Part shown: positions 1 through 5,918 of the stretch, one piece after another | Position numbering within the stretch: the first letter of the stretch is position 1 | How the letters are laid out: the number at the start of each line of letters is the position of its first letter | Assembly: GCA_013215025.1 (NCBI GenBank) | Contig: JABSRR010000069.1 | Location: forward strand, 6,083-12,000 | Source of the DNA: Pseudomonadales bacterium | GTDB taxonomy: Bacteria; Pseudomonadota; Gammaproteobacteria; Pseudomonadales; DT-91 | DNA length: 5,918 nt | Reading direction: 5' to 3' | Notes under the pieces: generated by a model | Databases searched by the model: none | The model's input: the letters and a program-made list of their open reading frames with translations, nothing else | What the model was told of the DNA's origin: nothing | Program-made: the position numbers and the translations under genes

Positions 1-3000
1 TTCTTTTTAACTTCAAAGCGCTCATCAAGCTCTTTGCGGAACTCTGTCAAGCGTGCTTCAGCGTTATCTAAGGCTTCATTTAAGGCCTTATCTTCCATGC
101 GCACTTTAAACCAATCATCTTGGCTTAAGCCTTCAAGGTCTGCTGTCGTTAATTTTTGGCCTTTGCTGAAACCACCGCCGGCTTTAACTTTATTACCTTC
201 AAGCTGACGCGTTAACTGTGCAAAGGTAGCAGAGGCAACAATATCGAACTCTTGGTTAAGGTCTTTACGATAGTCATCAAGCTGCGCCGTTTCGATAGAC
301 TTAGCACGCGCATCTTTTTCAAGACCGTCGCGGGTAAATACTTGCACATCGATAACCGTACCTTTGGTTGAGGTGCCGACACGCAAAGATGTATCCTTCA
401 CGTCTGACGCTTTCTCACCAAAGATGGCACGTAATAGTTTTTCTTCTGGGGTTAACTGTGTTTCACCTTTAGGTGTTACCTTACCTACCAGAATATCGCC
501 TGGGCCAACTTCTGCACCGATATAGACAATACCCGACTCATCAAGTTTGCTCAGCGCTGCCTCGCCAACGTTCGGGATATCCGAAGTAACCTCTTCAGCA
601 CCCAGCTTGGTGTCGCGGGCAACACAGGTTAACTCTTGAATGTGAATGGTGGTTAAACGGTCTTCTTTAACGACACGCTCTGACACCAAAATAGAGTCTT
701 CAAAGTTATAACCATTCCACGGCATAAAGGCGATACGCATATTCTGACCAAGCGCCAGCTCACCCATATCTACCGAAGGCCCGTCTGCCAAAATATCACC
801 GCGTGCAATCACATCGCCTTGCTTAACGATTGAACGCTGGTTAATACAAGTATTTTGGTTAGAACGGGTATATTTAATTAAGTTGTAGATATCAACCGGC
901 GCCTGACCTTCTGATACCTCAGCGTCATTTACGCGCACTACGATACGGCTAGCGTCAACGCTATGCACGACACCGCCATGCTTTGCAACAACACAGACAC
1001 CTGAGTCACGCGCAACAATACGCTCCATGCCAGTACCGACAAGCGGCTTATCGCTTTTGAGCGTAGGCACAGCTTGACGCTGCATGTTAGAACCCATAAG
1101 TGCACGGTTAGCATCATCGTGCTCAAGGAAGGGGATCAGTGAGGCCGCAACCGAAACCATCTGCTTCGGCGATACGTCCATATAGTTGACGTTTTCAGGC
1201 GCAGTTACTGTCCACTCATTCAAATGACGCACCTTAACCAGATCTTCAATCAACTTGCCATCTTCATCTAAGGTAGATGAGGCCTGCGCAATGCAGTACT
1301 CAGCTTCATTGATGGCTGACAAAAATTCAATTTCATCCGTTAGCTTGCCGTCAACCACTTTGACGTAAGGCGATTCTAAAAAGCCATAATCATTGGTGCG
1401 TGAGTAGGTTGCTAAGGAGTTAATCAAACCGATGTTTGGGCCTTCTGGTGTTTCGATAGGACAAACACGGCCGTAGTGTGTTGGATGCACGTCACGTACT
1501 TCAAAGCCTGCACGCTCACGGGTTAGACCACCTGGGCCTAATGCAGATACGCGGCGTTTATGGGTAACTTCTGATAATGGATTGTTTTGATCCATGAACT
1601 GCGATAGCTGTGATGAGCCAAAAAACTCTTTCACTGCTGCTGCAACGGGTTTAGCGTTAATTAAATCTTGCGGCATTAGGCCTTCAGATTCTGCCTGCGA
1701 CAGACGCTCTTTAACCGCACGTTCAACACGAACCAAACCAACACGGAATTGGTTTTCAGCCATTTCACCGACAGAGCGAACACGACGGTTACCTAGGTGA
1801 TCAATATCATCAACAATGCCTTTACCGTTACGAATATCCACCAAGGTTTTTAATACGTCAACGATATCTTCTTTCGATAATACGCCTTCGCCTACCACCT
1901 CTTCACGACCTAGGCGGCGGTTAAACTTCATACGACCTACGCCTGATAAATCATAGCGCTCTGCAGAGAAGAATAAATTCTGGAATAGGTTTTCCGCGGC
2001 ATCTTTAGTCGGTGGCTCGCCCGGACGCATCATGCGATAAATCTCAACAAGGGCGTCAAGCTCATCACGCGAAGGATCGGTTTTCAAGGTCTCAGAAATA
2101 TACGGACCACAATCTAATTCGTTGGTGTAAATAGTATCAACGTCTTTAACACCCGCAGCAATTAAGGCGTCGATCAACTCTTCAGTAATCTCCGCATTAC
2201 ACTCGGCGATTAACTCGCCAGACTCGGCATCAATCACATCTTTTGCTAGTGAACGGCCTAACACGTATTCACGTGGCACATCTAACGCTTTAATACCTGC
2301 CTTTTCCAGCTGACGGATATGACGACCGGTGATGCGACGATCTTTCTCAACAATCACCTTGCCTTTTTTGTCTAGAATATCAAACGCCGCGACTTCACCA
2401 CGCAGGCGATCAGCAACTAAGTCGTAGCTAATAGCTTCATCTGACAAATGGAAAGTCGAGGTGTCAAAGAACATCGACAGAATTTCTTCCGAACTGTAAC
2501 CCAAAGCACGTAGAAGAATGGTGGCCGGTAATTTACGGCGACGATCAATACGCACGAATACTAAATCTTTAGGGTCAAACTCAAAATCTAACCACGAGCC
2601 ACGGTAAGGAATTACGCGCGCACTGTATAACAACTTACCAGAAGAGTGCGTCTTACCTTTGTCATGATCAAAGAACACACCTGGTGAACGGTGCAGCTGC
2701 GACACAATAACACGCTCAGTACCGTTAATAACGAAGGTGCCGTTATCGGTCATCAATGGGATCTCGCCCATGTAGACTTCTTGCTCTTTGATATCTTTAA
2801 TCGCTTTATTCGCTGAATCCTTATCGTAGATAATCAAGCGAACACGGACACGCAATGGCACCGCATAGGTAACGCCACGCAGCTGACACTCAGCCACGTC
2901 AAACACTGGCTCACCTAGGGTGTAACTTACATACTCAAGCGCAGCATTACCCGAATAGCTCACAATCGGGAAAACAGACTTAAATGCTGCATGCAAACCC

Positions 3001-3152
3001 ATATCGCCACGCTCTTCCAGAGGCGTATTGGCTTGGGTAAATTTTCGGTAGGAATCCAATTGGATTGCCAACAAGTATGGAACATCCATCATTTGACGGA
3101 ACTTTCCAAAATTCTTACGAATTCGTTTCTTCTCAGTATATGAGTATGTCAT
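1..3152 (-). CDS. rpoB: DNA-directed RNA polymerase beta subunit (N-terminal 1050 residues)
   Basis: RpoB is the second-largest subunit of the core polymerase and forms one side of the active-site cleft. The frame is open for 1050 codons with no interruption found on reading it through, and it runs off the low-coordinate edge. E. coli beta is 1342 residues, so roughly 300 C-terminal residues are missing. The start gives [18 protein letters not shown], matching [13 protein letters not shown] of E. coli, with GGGGAG five bases upstream. Visible landmarks include [27 protein letters not shown] in the first lineage-specific insertion region; the rifampicin region [20 protein letters not shown] followed by [30 protein letters not shown]; and [11 protein letters not shown] with Glu818-Asp819 (E. 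coli 813-814). The second insertion region follows [15 protein letters not shown]. The lysines near E. coli 1065 and 1073 and the C-terminal clamp are outside the window. The 238-bp leader holds the attenuator and dyad elements. Confidence 0.98.
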   Translation of the reverse strand, partial: MTYSYTEKKRIRKNFGKFRQMMDVPYLLAIQLDSYRKFTQANTPLEERGDMGLHAAFKSVFPIVSYSGNAALEYVSYTLGEPVFDVAECQLRGVTYAVPLRVRVRLIIYDKDSANKAIKDIKEQEVYMGEIPLMTDNGTFVINGTERVIVSQLHRSPGVFFDHDKGKTHSSGKLLYSARVIPYRGSWLDFEFDPKDLVFVRIDRRRKLPATILLRALGYSSEEILSMFFDTSTFHLSDEAISYDLVADRLRGEVAAFDILDKKGKVIVEKDRRITGRHIRQLEKAGIKALDVPREYVLGRSLAKDVIDAESGELIAECNAEITEELIDALIAAGVKDVDTIYTNELDCGPYISETLKTDPSRDELDALVEIYRMMRPGEPPTKDAAENLFQNLFFSAERYDLSGVGRMKFNRRLGREEVVGEGVLSKEDIVDVLKTLVDIRNGKGIVDDIDHLGNRRVRSVGEMAENQFRVGLVRVERAVKERLSQAESEGLMPQDLINAKPVAAAVKEFFGSSQLSQFMDQNNPLSEVTHKRRVSALGPGGLTRERAGFEVRDVHPTHYGRVCPIETPEGPNIGLINSLATYSRTNDYGFLESPYVKVVDGKLTDEIEFLSAINEAEYCIAQASSTLDEDGKLIEDLVKVRHLNEWTVTAPENVNYMDVSPKQMVSVAASLIPFLEHDDANRALMGSNMQRQAVPTLKSDKPLVGTGMERIVARDSGVCVVAKHGGVVHSVDASRIVVRVNDAEVSEGQAPVDIYNLIKYTRSNQNTCINQRSIVKQGDVIARGDILADGPSVDMGELALGQNMRIAFMPWNGYNFEDSILVSERVVKEDRLTTIHIQELTCVARDTKLGAEEVTSDIPNVGEAALSKLDESGIVYIGAEVGPGDILVGKVTPKGETQLTPEEKLLRAIFGEKASDVKDTSLRVGTSTKGTVIDVQVFTRDGLEKDARAKSIETAQLDDYRKDLNQEFDIVASATFAQLTRQLEGNKVKAGGGFSKGQKLTTADLEGLSQDDWFKVRMEDKALNEALDNAEARLTEFRKELDERFEVKK

Positions 3153-3203
3153 TAGATCTCCCCAATGCGTCACGAGAAAATCGGAAGGTCTCAAACACCT
3201 TTG

Positions 3204-3217
3204 CCACTTATAAGTGG
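3204..3217. repeat. 14-bp perfect palindrome upstream of rpoB
   Basis: The sequence ccacttataagtgg is an exact dyad, 52 bp before the rpoB start. A further copy of its left half (ccactta) lies at 3241-3247 and can pair with the right half. Outside the dyad, aaaca (3193-3197) and tgttt (3219-3223) can extend it past an asymmetric internal loop. It could be an RNA hairpin in the rpoB 5' region, part of a larger processing structure, or a protein-binding site. Confidence 0.45.
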
Positions 3218-3252
3218 ATGTTTGCCTCACCAACCAATCGCCACTTAGGCTT

Positions 3253-3290
3253 GCTTATTTTTCTAGTCTCATCACCCCAAAAAAATAAGC
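3253..3290 (-). repeat. Long-stem inverted repeat, possible mRNA processing site
   Basis: GCTTATTTTT (3281-3290, minus strand) and AAAAATAAGC (3253-3262) are exact 10-bp inverted copies. Allowing G-U pairs, the stem extends inward to about 14 bp with a 10-base loop (3267-3276). It lies between the attenuator and rpoB, where E. coli mRNA has an RNase III processing site. That parallel is by position only. The A/U-rich stem is shorter than a classical RNase III substrate, so the function is inference. Confidence 0.4.
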
Positions 3291-3315
3291 CAAAAATTCT
3301 ATTTTGCATAAACGC

Positions 3316-3345
3316 AAAAAGGCCAGCGGGAGTAACCCGCCAGCC
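3316..3345 (-). terminator. Intrinsic-terminator-like attenuator between rplL and rpoB
   Basis: On the minus strand the arm GGCTGGCGGG (3336-3345), a five-base loop TTACT and the arm CCCGCTGGCC (3321-3330) form a continuous 10-bp stem. Two tandem G-U pairs interrupt an otherwise Watson-Crick helix. Five T residues (3316-3320) follow at once, giving the form of a Rho-independent terminator. It begins about 45 bases after the rplL stop. Since rpoB lies downstream in the same direction, it most likely acts as a partial terminator, like the known rplL-rpoB attenuator of E. coli. The read-through fraction cannot be judged from sequence. Confidence 0.85.
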
Positions 3346-3390
3346 CAAACCATTCAGACTAACGCTAAATGGTTGATATAACAATCGAAA

Positions 3391-3771
3391 TTATTTAACT
3401 TCGACTGCAGCGCCAGCTTCTTCAAGCTTCGCTTTAGCTTCTTCAGCTTCTTCTTTAGATACGCCTTCTTTGATAGGTGAAGGTGCACCGTCAACCAAGC
3501 CTTTCGCTTCTTTAAGACCAAGACCAGTGATTTCACGAACAGCCTTGATGGTGTTAACTTTCTTCTCGCCAGCACCAGTAAGAACTACGTCAAACTCAGT
3601 CTTCTCTTCAGCCGCAGCACCAGCGTCACCGCCAGCAGCAGCAGGTGCAGCAGCCACAGCAGCGGCAGCAGTAACACCAAACTTATCTTCCATCGCTTCG
3701 ATTAACTCAACGACTTCCATTACGCTCATCTCAGCGATAGCGTTTAATACGTCTTCTTTTGATAAAGCCAT
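3391..3771 (-). CDS. rplL: 50S ribosomal protein L7/L12 (bL12)
   Basis: L7/L12 is the multicopy stalk protein that recruits EF-Tu, EF-G, IF2 and RF3 and stimulates their GTPase activity. The product is 126 residues, slightly longer than E. coli (121). The N-terminal dimerisation and L10-binding domain (1-33) contains [22 protein letters not shown] flexible Ala/Gly/Pro-rich hinge covers about 34-56. The C-terminal factor-binding domain (57-126) includes [30 protein letters not shown] and the [10 protein letters not shown] helix, ending AVEVK. The lysines and arginine of the factor-binding face (Lys76, Arg79, Lys87, Lys90) are present. The start is supported by GGAGAG five bases upstream. The gene follows rplJ in the same transcript and is followed by an attenuator, as expected for a protein needed in several copies per ribosome. 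Confidence 0.98.
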   Translation of the reverse strand: MALSKEDVLNAIAEMSVMEVVELIEAMEDKFGVTAAAAVAAAPAAAGGDAGAAAEEKTEFDVVLTGAGEKKVNTIKAVREITGLGLKEAKGLVDGAPSPIKEGVSKEEAEEAKAKLEEAGAAVEVK

Positions 3772-3811
3772 TTTGACTCTCCAAATAAAAATTTAAGGGT
3801 TGTTTCAATCA

Positions 3812-3827
3812 ATAAGTAAAAACTTAT
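3812..3827 (-). repeat. 6-bp hairpin at the rplJ stop
   Basis: ATAAGT and ACTTAT (minus strand) are exact inverted copies around a four-base TTTT loop. The first base of the stem is the last base of the rplJ TGA stop. The stem is weak (mostly A/T) and has no U-run after it, so it is not a terminator. It may be chance in an A/T-rich 55-bp spacer, or a minor RNA structure between rplJ and rplL. Confidence 0.3.
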
Positions 3828-4354
3828 CAAGCCTGTTCTTTTTGCTCTTTGACAGCTGCTAAAGTACGGACCAATTTGCCTGGAACTTCGTTCGCAGTTT
3901 GTACCAGCTTGGTTACCGGCGCTAACATCGTACCCATCAACATTGATAGAGCTTGTTCGCGCGTTGGCAGCTTCGCCAATACATCAATTTGTCCAGCATC
4001 TAATAACTGTCCACCCACTGCTAAAGCTTTTACTTCAAAGTTTTCGTTTTCTTTTGCGAAATCTTTGAATAAACGCGCAGCAGCGCCAGGATCTTCCATC
4101 GAGAACGCCAATAATGACGGACCCTTGAACACATCCTGAGCACACTCGTATTCGGTACCAGCAACGGCACGCTTAGCTAAGGTATTGCGCACAACACGCA
4201 TATTTACATTAGCTTTTTTCGCTTCACTACGAAGCGCAGCGATGTCATTTACACCAACACCACGAGAGTCGGCAATTACAAGAGATAAGGCTTCAGCAGC
4301 GACAGTGTTGACTTCAGCAACAATCGCTTTTTTGTCTTCTAGACCTATTGCCAT
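3827..4354 (-). CDS. rplJ: 50S ribosomal protein L10 (uL10)
   Basis: L10 anchors the L7/L12 dimers to 23S rRNA at the base of the stalk, and together with L12 it represses its own mRNA at the upstream leader. The product is 175 residues. The N-terminal rRNA-binding domain (about 1-130) contains [24 protein letters not shown] and the conserved [13 protein letters not shown] at 52-64, then [19 protein letters not shown]. The C-terminal helix that holds the L12 dimers runs from about 137 and ends [16 protein letters not shown]. It is about 10 residues longer than in E. coli L10 (165), the extra length falling between LMGTM and KLVRTL. The start has GGAG eight bases upstream and a family-like MAIGLEDKK. 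The gene ends with tandem stops TGA TAA, 55 bp before rplL. Confidence 0.98.
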   Translation of the reverse strand: MAIGLEDKKAIVAEVNTVAAEALSLVIADSRGVGVNDIAALRSEAKKANVNMRVVRNTLAKRAVAGTEYECAQDVFKGPSLLAFSMEDPGAAARLFKDFAKENENFEVKALAVGGQLLDAGQIDVLAKLPTREQALSMLMGTMLAPVTKLVQTANEVPGKLVRTLAAVKEQKEQA

Positions 4355-4451
4355 TTAGATATCTCCAAATTGCTTGTGCAATAATTCGCATTGATTTAGC
4401 TCGTTTGCAGTGCTCACTCACTATCTCAACACATGGAATGGCTACAACCAC

Positions 4452-4548
4452 AAGGGCCTTTGCCATCTGCGTAGGCTTTTGCTTCCCAGCAATGATTAAG
4501 TGATCACAACAGAAGCTGCCACCACACCTACGGTCTTTGATAGCTCTG
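4452..4548 (-). promoter_or_regulatory. L10 leader, autoregulatory mRNA structure for rplJ-rplL
   Basis: The rplJ leader carries the signature blocks of the conserved L10 leader, the mRNA site bound by the L10-L12 complex to repress rplJL translation. On the minus strand the 5' block reads CAAAGACCGTAGGTG and the 3' block reads GCCTACGCAGATGGC. CGTAGG (4527-4532) pairs fully with CCTACG (4470-4475). The unpaired flanks GAC and CAGATGG match, from memory, the asymmetric kink-turn-like region in the E. coli leader. Inside, GCTTC (4512-4516) pairs with GAAGC (4481-4485) to make an upper stem. The element lies about 100 bases before the rplJ start, as expected. The outer boundaries are approximate. 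Confidence 0.85.
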
Positions 4549-4552
4549 CTTA

Positions 4553-4572
4553 AATCTTGCTTACACAAGATT
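4553..4572 (-). repeat. 7-bp inverted repeat flanking the candidate rplJ -10
   Basis: AATCTTG and CAAGATT (minus strand) are exact inverted copies separated by six bases, TGTAAG, which is the candidate -10 hexamer. As RNA it would form a small A/U-rich hairpin about 40 bases after the rplA stop. It has no trailing U-run, so it is not called a terminator. Confidence 0.4.
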
Positions 4573-4588
4573 GTTCGCAAAGCCCCAA
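4560..4588 (-). promoter_or_regulatory. Candidate sigma-70 promoter for rplJ-rplL
   Basis: On the minus strand TTGGGG (4583-4588) is followed after exactly 17 bases by TGTAAG (4560-4565). That is three of six matches to the -35 consensus and four of six to the -10. Transcription would start near 4553, just upstream of the L10 leader and about 200 bases before rplJ. A major promoter here is expected by analogy with E. coli. An alternative pair, TTGCGA (4575-4580) with AGATTT (4552-4557), has a weaker -10. The match is modest, so this is a candidate only. Confidence 0.3.
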
Positions 4589-4600
4589 AGTAACGTTACT
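4589..4600. repeat. 12-bp perfect palindrome after rplA
   Basis: The sequence agtaacgttact is an exact dyad centred at 4594/4595, 11 bp beyond the rplA stop codon. It directly abuts a candidate -35 hexamer (4583-4588) for the rplJ promoter. The dyad is visible in the sequence. Whether it is an operator, an RNA hairpin or chance is not known, and no transcription factor is proposed. Confidence 0.45.
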
Positions 4601-4611
4601 AACTGAAGCGA

Positions 4612-5307
4612 TTAAAAGCTTAAGCTAGAAATATCAACAGCCAAACCTGGACCCATGGTCGACGACAGCGTTAGCTTTTTAAGGAAAATACCCTTAGCCG
4701 CTGCAGGCTTAGCCTTTTTGATGTCAGTCAGCAATGCTTCAACATTTGAACGCAATTGCGACTCATCAAACGATAATTTACCTACCGCACCATGAATGAT
4801 GCCGTTTTTATCTGTACGGTAACGAACCTGACCTGCTTTTGCATTAGTCACAGCCTCACCGACATTTGGCGTGACAGTGCCGGTTTTAGGGTTAGGCATC
4901 AAGCCACGCGGACCTAACACCTGACCTAATTGACCAACCACGCGCATAGCATCTGGCGACGCAACAACAACGTCGAAATCCATCATGCCACCTTTAATTT
5001 GCTCAGCCAGATCTTCCATGCCAACAAAGTCTGCACCAGCCGCCTTGGCCGCATCTGCATTCGCGCCAGCAGTAAAGACTGCAACACGCACATCTTTACC
5101 TGTACCAGCGGGTAACGAGGTTGCACCTCGAACTTGCTGATCAGATTTACGCGCGTCTACACCAAGATTTAGCGACACATCAACTGTCTCACCAAACTTA
5201 ACTGAAGACACTGCTTTCAAGATAGATACGGCTTCAGCAAAGTCATAAACCTTACCAAGCTCAACTTTTTCAGCGATTAGCTTTTGACGTTTTGTTAATT
5301 TAGCCAT
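4612..5307 (-). CDS. rplA: 50S ribosomal protein L1 (uL1)
   Basis: L1 forms the mobile L1 stalk that guides deacylated tRNA out of the E site. In well-studied bacteria it also represses translation of its own rplK-rplA mRNA. The product is 231 residues, against 234 in E. coli. Domain I is split between the N- and C-termini; domain II lies in the middle, with [19 protein letters not shown] followed by [14 protein letters not shown]. The residues that contact rRNA and mRNA in known structures are conserved: Phe38 in VKFGETVD and the Thr217-Met218-Gly219 turn in [10 protein letters not shown]. The start is unambiguous, with MAKLTKRQK and a GGAGGG site. A mild oddity is [11 protein letters not shown] at residues 61-71, where many relatives have GATVLPxGTGK. 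The stop is followed by the 257-bp rplA-rplJ spacer. Confidence 0.98.
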   Translation of the reverse strand: MAKLTKRQKLIAEKVELGKVYDFAEAVSILKAVSSVKFGETVDVSLNLGVDARKSDQQVRGATSLPAGTGKDVRVAVFTAGANADAAKAAGADFVGMEDLAEQIKGGMMDFDVVVASPDAMRVVGQLGQVLGPRGLMPNPKTGTVTPNVGEAVTNAKAGQVRYRTDKNGIIHGAVGKLSFDESQLRSNVEALLTDIKKAKPAAAKGIFLKKLTLSSTMGPGLAVDISSLSF

Positions 5308-5309
5308 GA

Positions 5310-5738
5310 TTAACCCTCCACCTCGATACCCGCACTTCGAGCAGAACCGGCAATAATACGCACTGCCATATCCATATCATCAGTGTTAAGGTCTGGCATT
5401 TTGATTGTCGCCACTTCTTCAAGCTGGGCACGCGTTACTTTTGCAACTTTATTGGTATTAGGCTCACCAGAACCTTTTTTAATACCTGCAACCTTACGCA
5501 ATAAAACGGCCGCTGGCGGTGTTTTCTTGATAAAGGTGAAGCTACGGTCATTATATACGGTGATGACCACAGGAATTGGCATGCCATTTTCCATCTGCTG
5601 AGTTTCAGCATTGAAGGCTTTACAGAATTCCATGATATTGACACCGTGCTGACCCAGTGCTGGACCAACAGGAGGTGACGGATTTGCCTGACCAGCAGGC
5701 ACTTGTAGCTTGATATAAGCTTCGACTTTTTTTGCCAT
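5310..5738 (-). CDS. rplK: 50S ribosomal protein L11 (uL11)
   Basis: L11 binds the GTPase-associated centre of 23S rRNA at the base of the L10-L12 stalk. It takes part in factor-dependent GTP hydrolysis, the stringent response and thiostrepton sensitivity. The product is 142 residues, the same length as E. coli L11. The N-terminal domain contains [12 protein letters not shown] and [20 protein letters not shown], including the Pro22-Pro23 pair of the flexible thiostrepton-linked region. The rRNA-binding C-terminal domain runs from about residue 72, with [15 protein letters not shown] and a [12 protein letters not shown] end. Lys4 and Lys40, at the sites modified by PrmA in E. coli, are present. 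I chose the ATG giving MAKKVEAY because it matches the family N-terminus and has GAGGAG seven bases upstream. The frame stays open 20 codons further to a TTG, but that extension is not family-like. The gene ends two bases before rplA, so the two are probably translationally coupled. Confidence 0.98.
   Translation of the reverse strand: MAKKVEAYIKLQVPAGQANPSPPVGPALGQHGVNIMEFCKAFNAETQQMENGMPIPVVITVYNDRSFTFIKKTPPAAVLLRKVAGIKKGSGEPNTNKVAKVTRAQLEEVATIKMPDLNTDDMDMAVRIIAGSARSAGIEVEG
5314..5319 (-). promoter_or_regulatory. rplA ribosome binding site embedded in the rplK 3' end
   Basis: GGAGGG lies six bases before the rplA ATG and forms part of the last two sense codons (Glu, Gly) of rplK. Ribosomes finishing L11 therefore pass directly over the L1 initiation site. 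This arrangement is typical of translational coupling and would extend any repression of rplK translation to rplA. Confidence 0.8.
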
Positions 5739-5745
5739 GATATGA

Positions 5746-5751
5746 CTCCTC
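5746..5751 (-). promoter_or_regulatory. Ribosome binding site that fixes the rplK start
   Basis: GAGGAG lies seven bases before the ATG at 5738. It supports the short MAKKVEAY start over an in-frame TTG at 5798. A small hairpin (CTGAG at 5764-5768 with CTCAG at 5751-5755) ends at the edge of this site and could influence its accessibility. Confidence 0.75.
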
Positions 5752-5807
5752 TGAGTGCAAACGCTCAGCGCAAGGCCAAGCTCCTCATCATTAAACAATC
5801 AGCAGAG

Positions 5808-5918
5808 TTAGCTTTTCTCTACTTGACCAAACTCGAGCTCAACCGGAGTTGAACGCCCAAATATCTGAACTGCAACCGATAGCCTGCTGCGCGGATAATC
5901 CACATCCTCAACAACCGC
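5808..5918 (-). CDS. nusG: NusG, transcription elongation/antitermination factor (3' end only)
   Basis: This is the final 36 codons and TAA stop of nusG; the gene continues past the high-coordinate edge. NusG binds RNA polymerase through its N-terminal domain, while its C-terminal KOW domain contacts Rho or ribosomal protein S10, coupling transcription to translation or termination. Only the KOW-domain end is visible. It reads [12 protein letters not shown], then [17 protein letters not shown] and GQVEKS, matching the end of E. coli NusG (EVDYEKSRL, SIFGRATPVELDF, SQVEKA) nearly position for position. The position directly upstream of rplK is the usual one. The 69-bp gap to rplK shows no terminator, so read-through into the ribosomal genes is plausible. 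The N-terminal polymerase-binding domain is outside the window and cannot be assessed. Confidence 0.96.
   Translation of the reverse strand, partial: AVVEDVDYPRSRLSVAVQIFGRSTPVELEFGQVEKS

Noticed and set aside
3302..3319. TTTTGC / GCAAAA inverted repeat at the attenuator T-run
   Set aside because: It is a six-base A/T-rich dyad overlapping the T-run of the attenuator; pairing would compete with the terminator tail, but it is short enough to be chance.
3065..3376. Plus-strand frame of 103 codons over the rpoB start and leader
   Set aside because: It is antisense to conserved rpoB codons, reads through the attenuator hairpin and has no recognisable product.
3604..3670. Low-complexity GCA/GCT-rich repeat
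   Set aside because: It is the normal Ala/Gly/Pro hinge of L7/L12 and needs no separate explanation.
3470..3796. Plus-strand frame opposite rplL with an alanine-rich tract
   Set aside because: The alanine run is the complement of the GC-rich hinge codons of rplL, and the frame is antisense to a certain gene.
4314..4580. Minus-strand frame of 88 codons across the rplA-rplJ spacer and the rplJ start
   Set aside because: It starts at TTG, runs through the L10 leader and overlaps rplJ in another frame; its Cys/Arg-rich product looks like translated RNA structure, not a protein.
5739..5798. In-frame upstream extension of rplK by 20 codons from a TTG
   Set aside because: The extra residues (MFNDEELG...) do not resemble any L11 N-terminus, and the ATG at 5738 has a good ribosome binding site and gives the standard 142-residue protein.
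5739..5807. Promoter for rplK in the nusG-rplK gap
   Set aside because: TTTAAT (minus strand, near 5795) resembles a -10, but no acceptable -35 lies 16-18 bases upstream. A promoter may exist here, as in E. coli, but I cannot support it.
1..5918. Search for mobile elements, CRISPR, tRNA/rRNA or an accessory system
   Set aside because: Nearly all of the window is conserved housekeeping coding sequence in standard order, with no spacer long enough for such elements and no flanking repeats or composition shift.

Overview
The window is a segment of the bacterial nusG-rplKAJL-rpoB cluster, read entirely from the minus strand. In transcription order it holds the last 36 codons of nusG, then complete rplK (L11), rplA (L1), rplJ (L10) and rplL (L7/L12), and the first 1050 codons of rpoB (RNA polymerase beta), which runs off the low-coordinate edge. 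No plus-strand gene is supported.

The proteins resemble those of Gammaproteobacteria. RpoB follows the E. coli beta subunit with a constant offset of about +5 residues from the rifampicin region to the NFED motif, and it carries both lineage-specific insertions. L11 has the same length as E. coli L11, and the gene order is the classical one. Base composition is moderate, by eye in the mid-40s percent GC. The L1, L10 and L11 sequences look more like the Pseudomonas/Cellvibrio side of the class than the enteric side. That placement, and a possible marine origin, is inference only.

Layout, upstream to downstream: the nusG 3' end (5808-5918); a 69-bp spacer; rplK (5310-5738), which is 2 bp from rplA (4612-5307), with the rplA ribosome binding site inside the last rplK codons; a 257-bp spacer (4355-4611) with a candidate promoter and a recognisable L10 autoregulatory leader; rplJ (3827-4354); a 55-bp spacer; rplL (3391-3771); a 238-bp spacer (3153-3390) with an intrinsic-terminator-like attenuator and further dyad symmetry; and rpoB (1-3152). 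No other non-coding stretch exceeds 60 bp.

L11, L10 and L12 together form the GTPase-associated stalk base and stalk of the large subunit, and L1 forms the opposite stalk. NusG and RpoB belong to the transcription machinery. The leader lets L10-L12 repress its own translation. The attenuator lowers rpoB expression relative to the ribosomal genes, which fits the need for several L12 copies per ribosome but only one beta per polymerase.

I see no mobile element, CRISPR array, tRNA, rRNA or accessory gene, and nothing that looks like an undescribed system. The points most worth a second look are the extended L12-binding helix of L10 and the dyad-rich elements in the two larger spacers.
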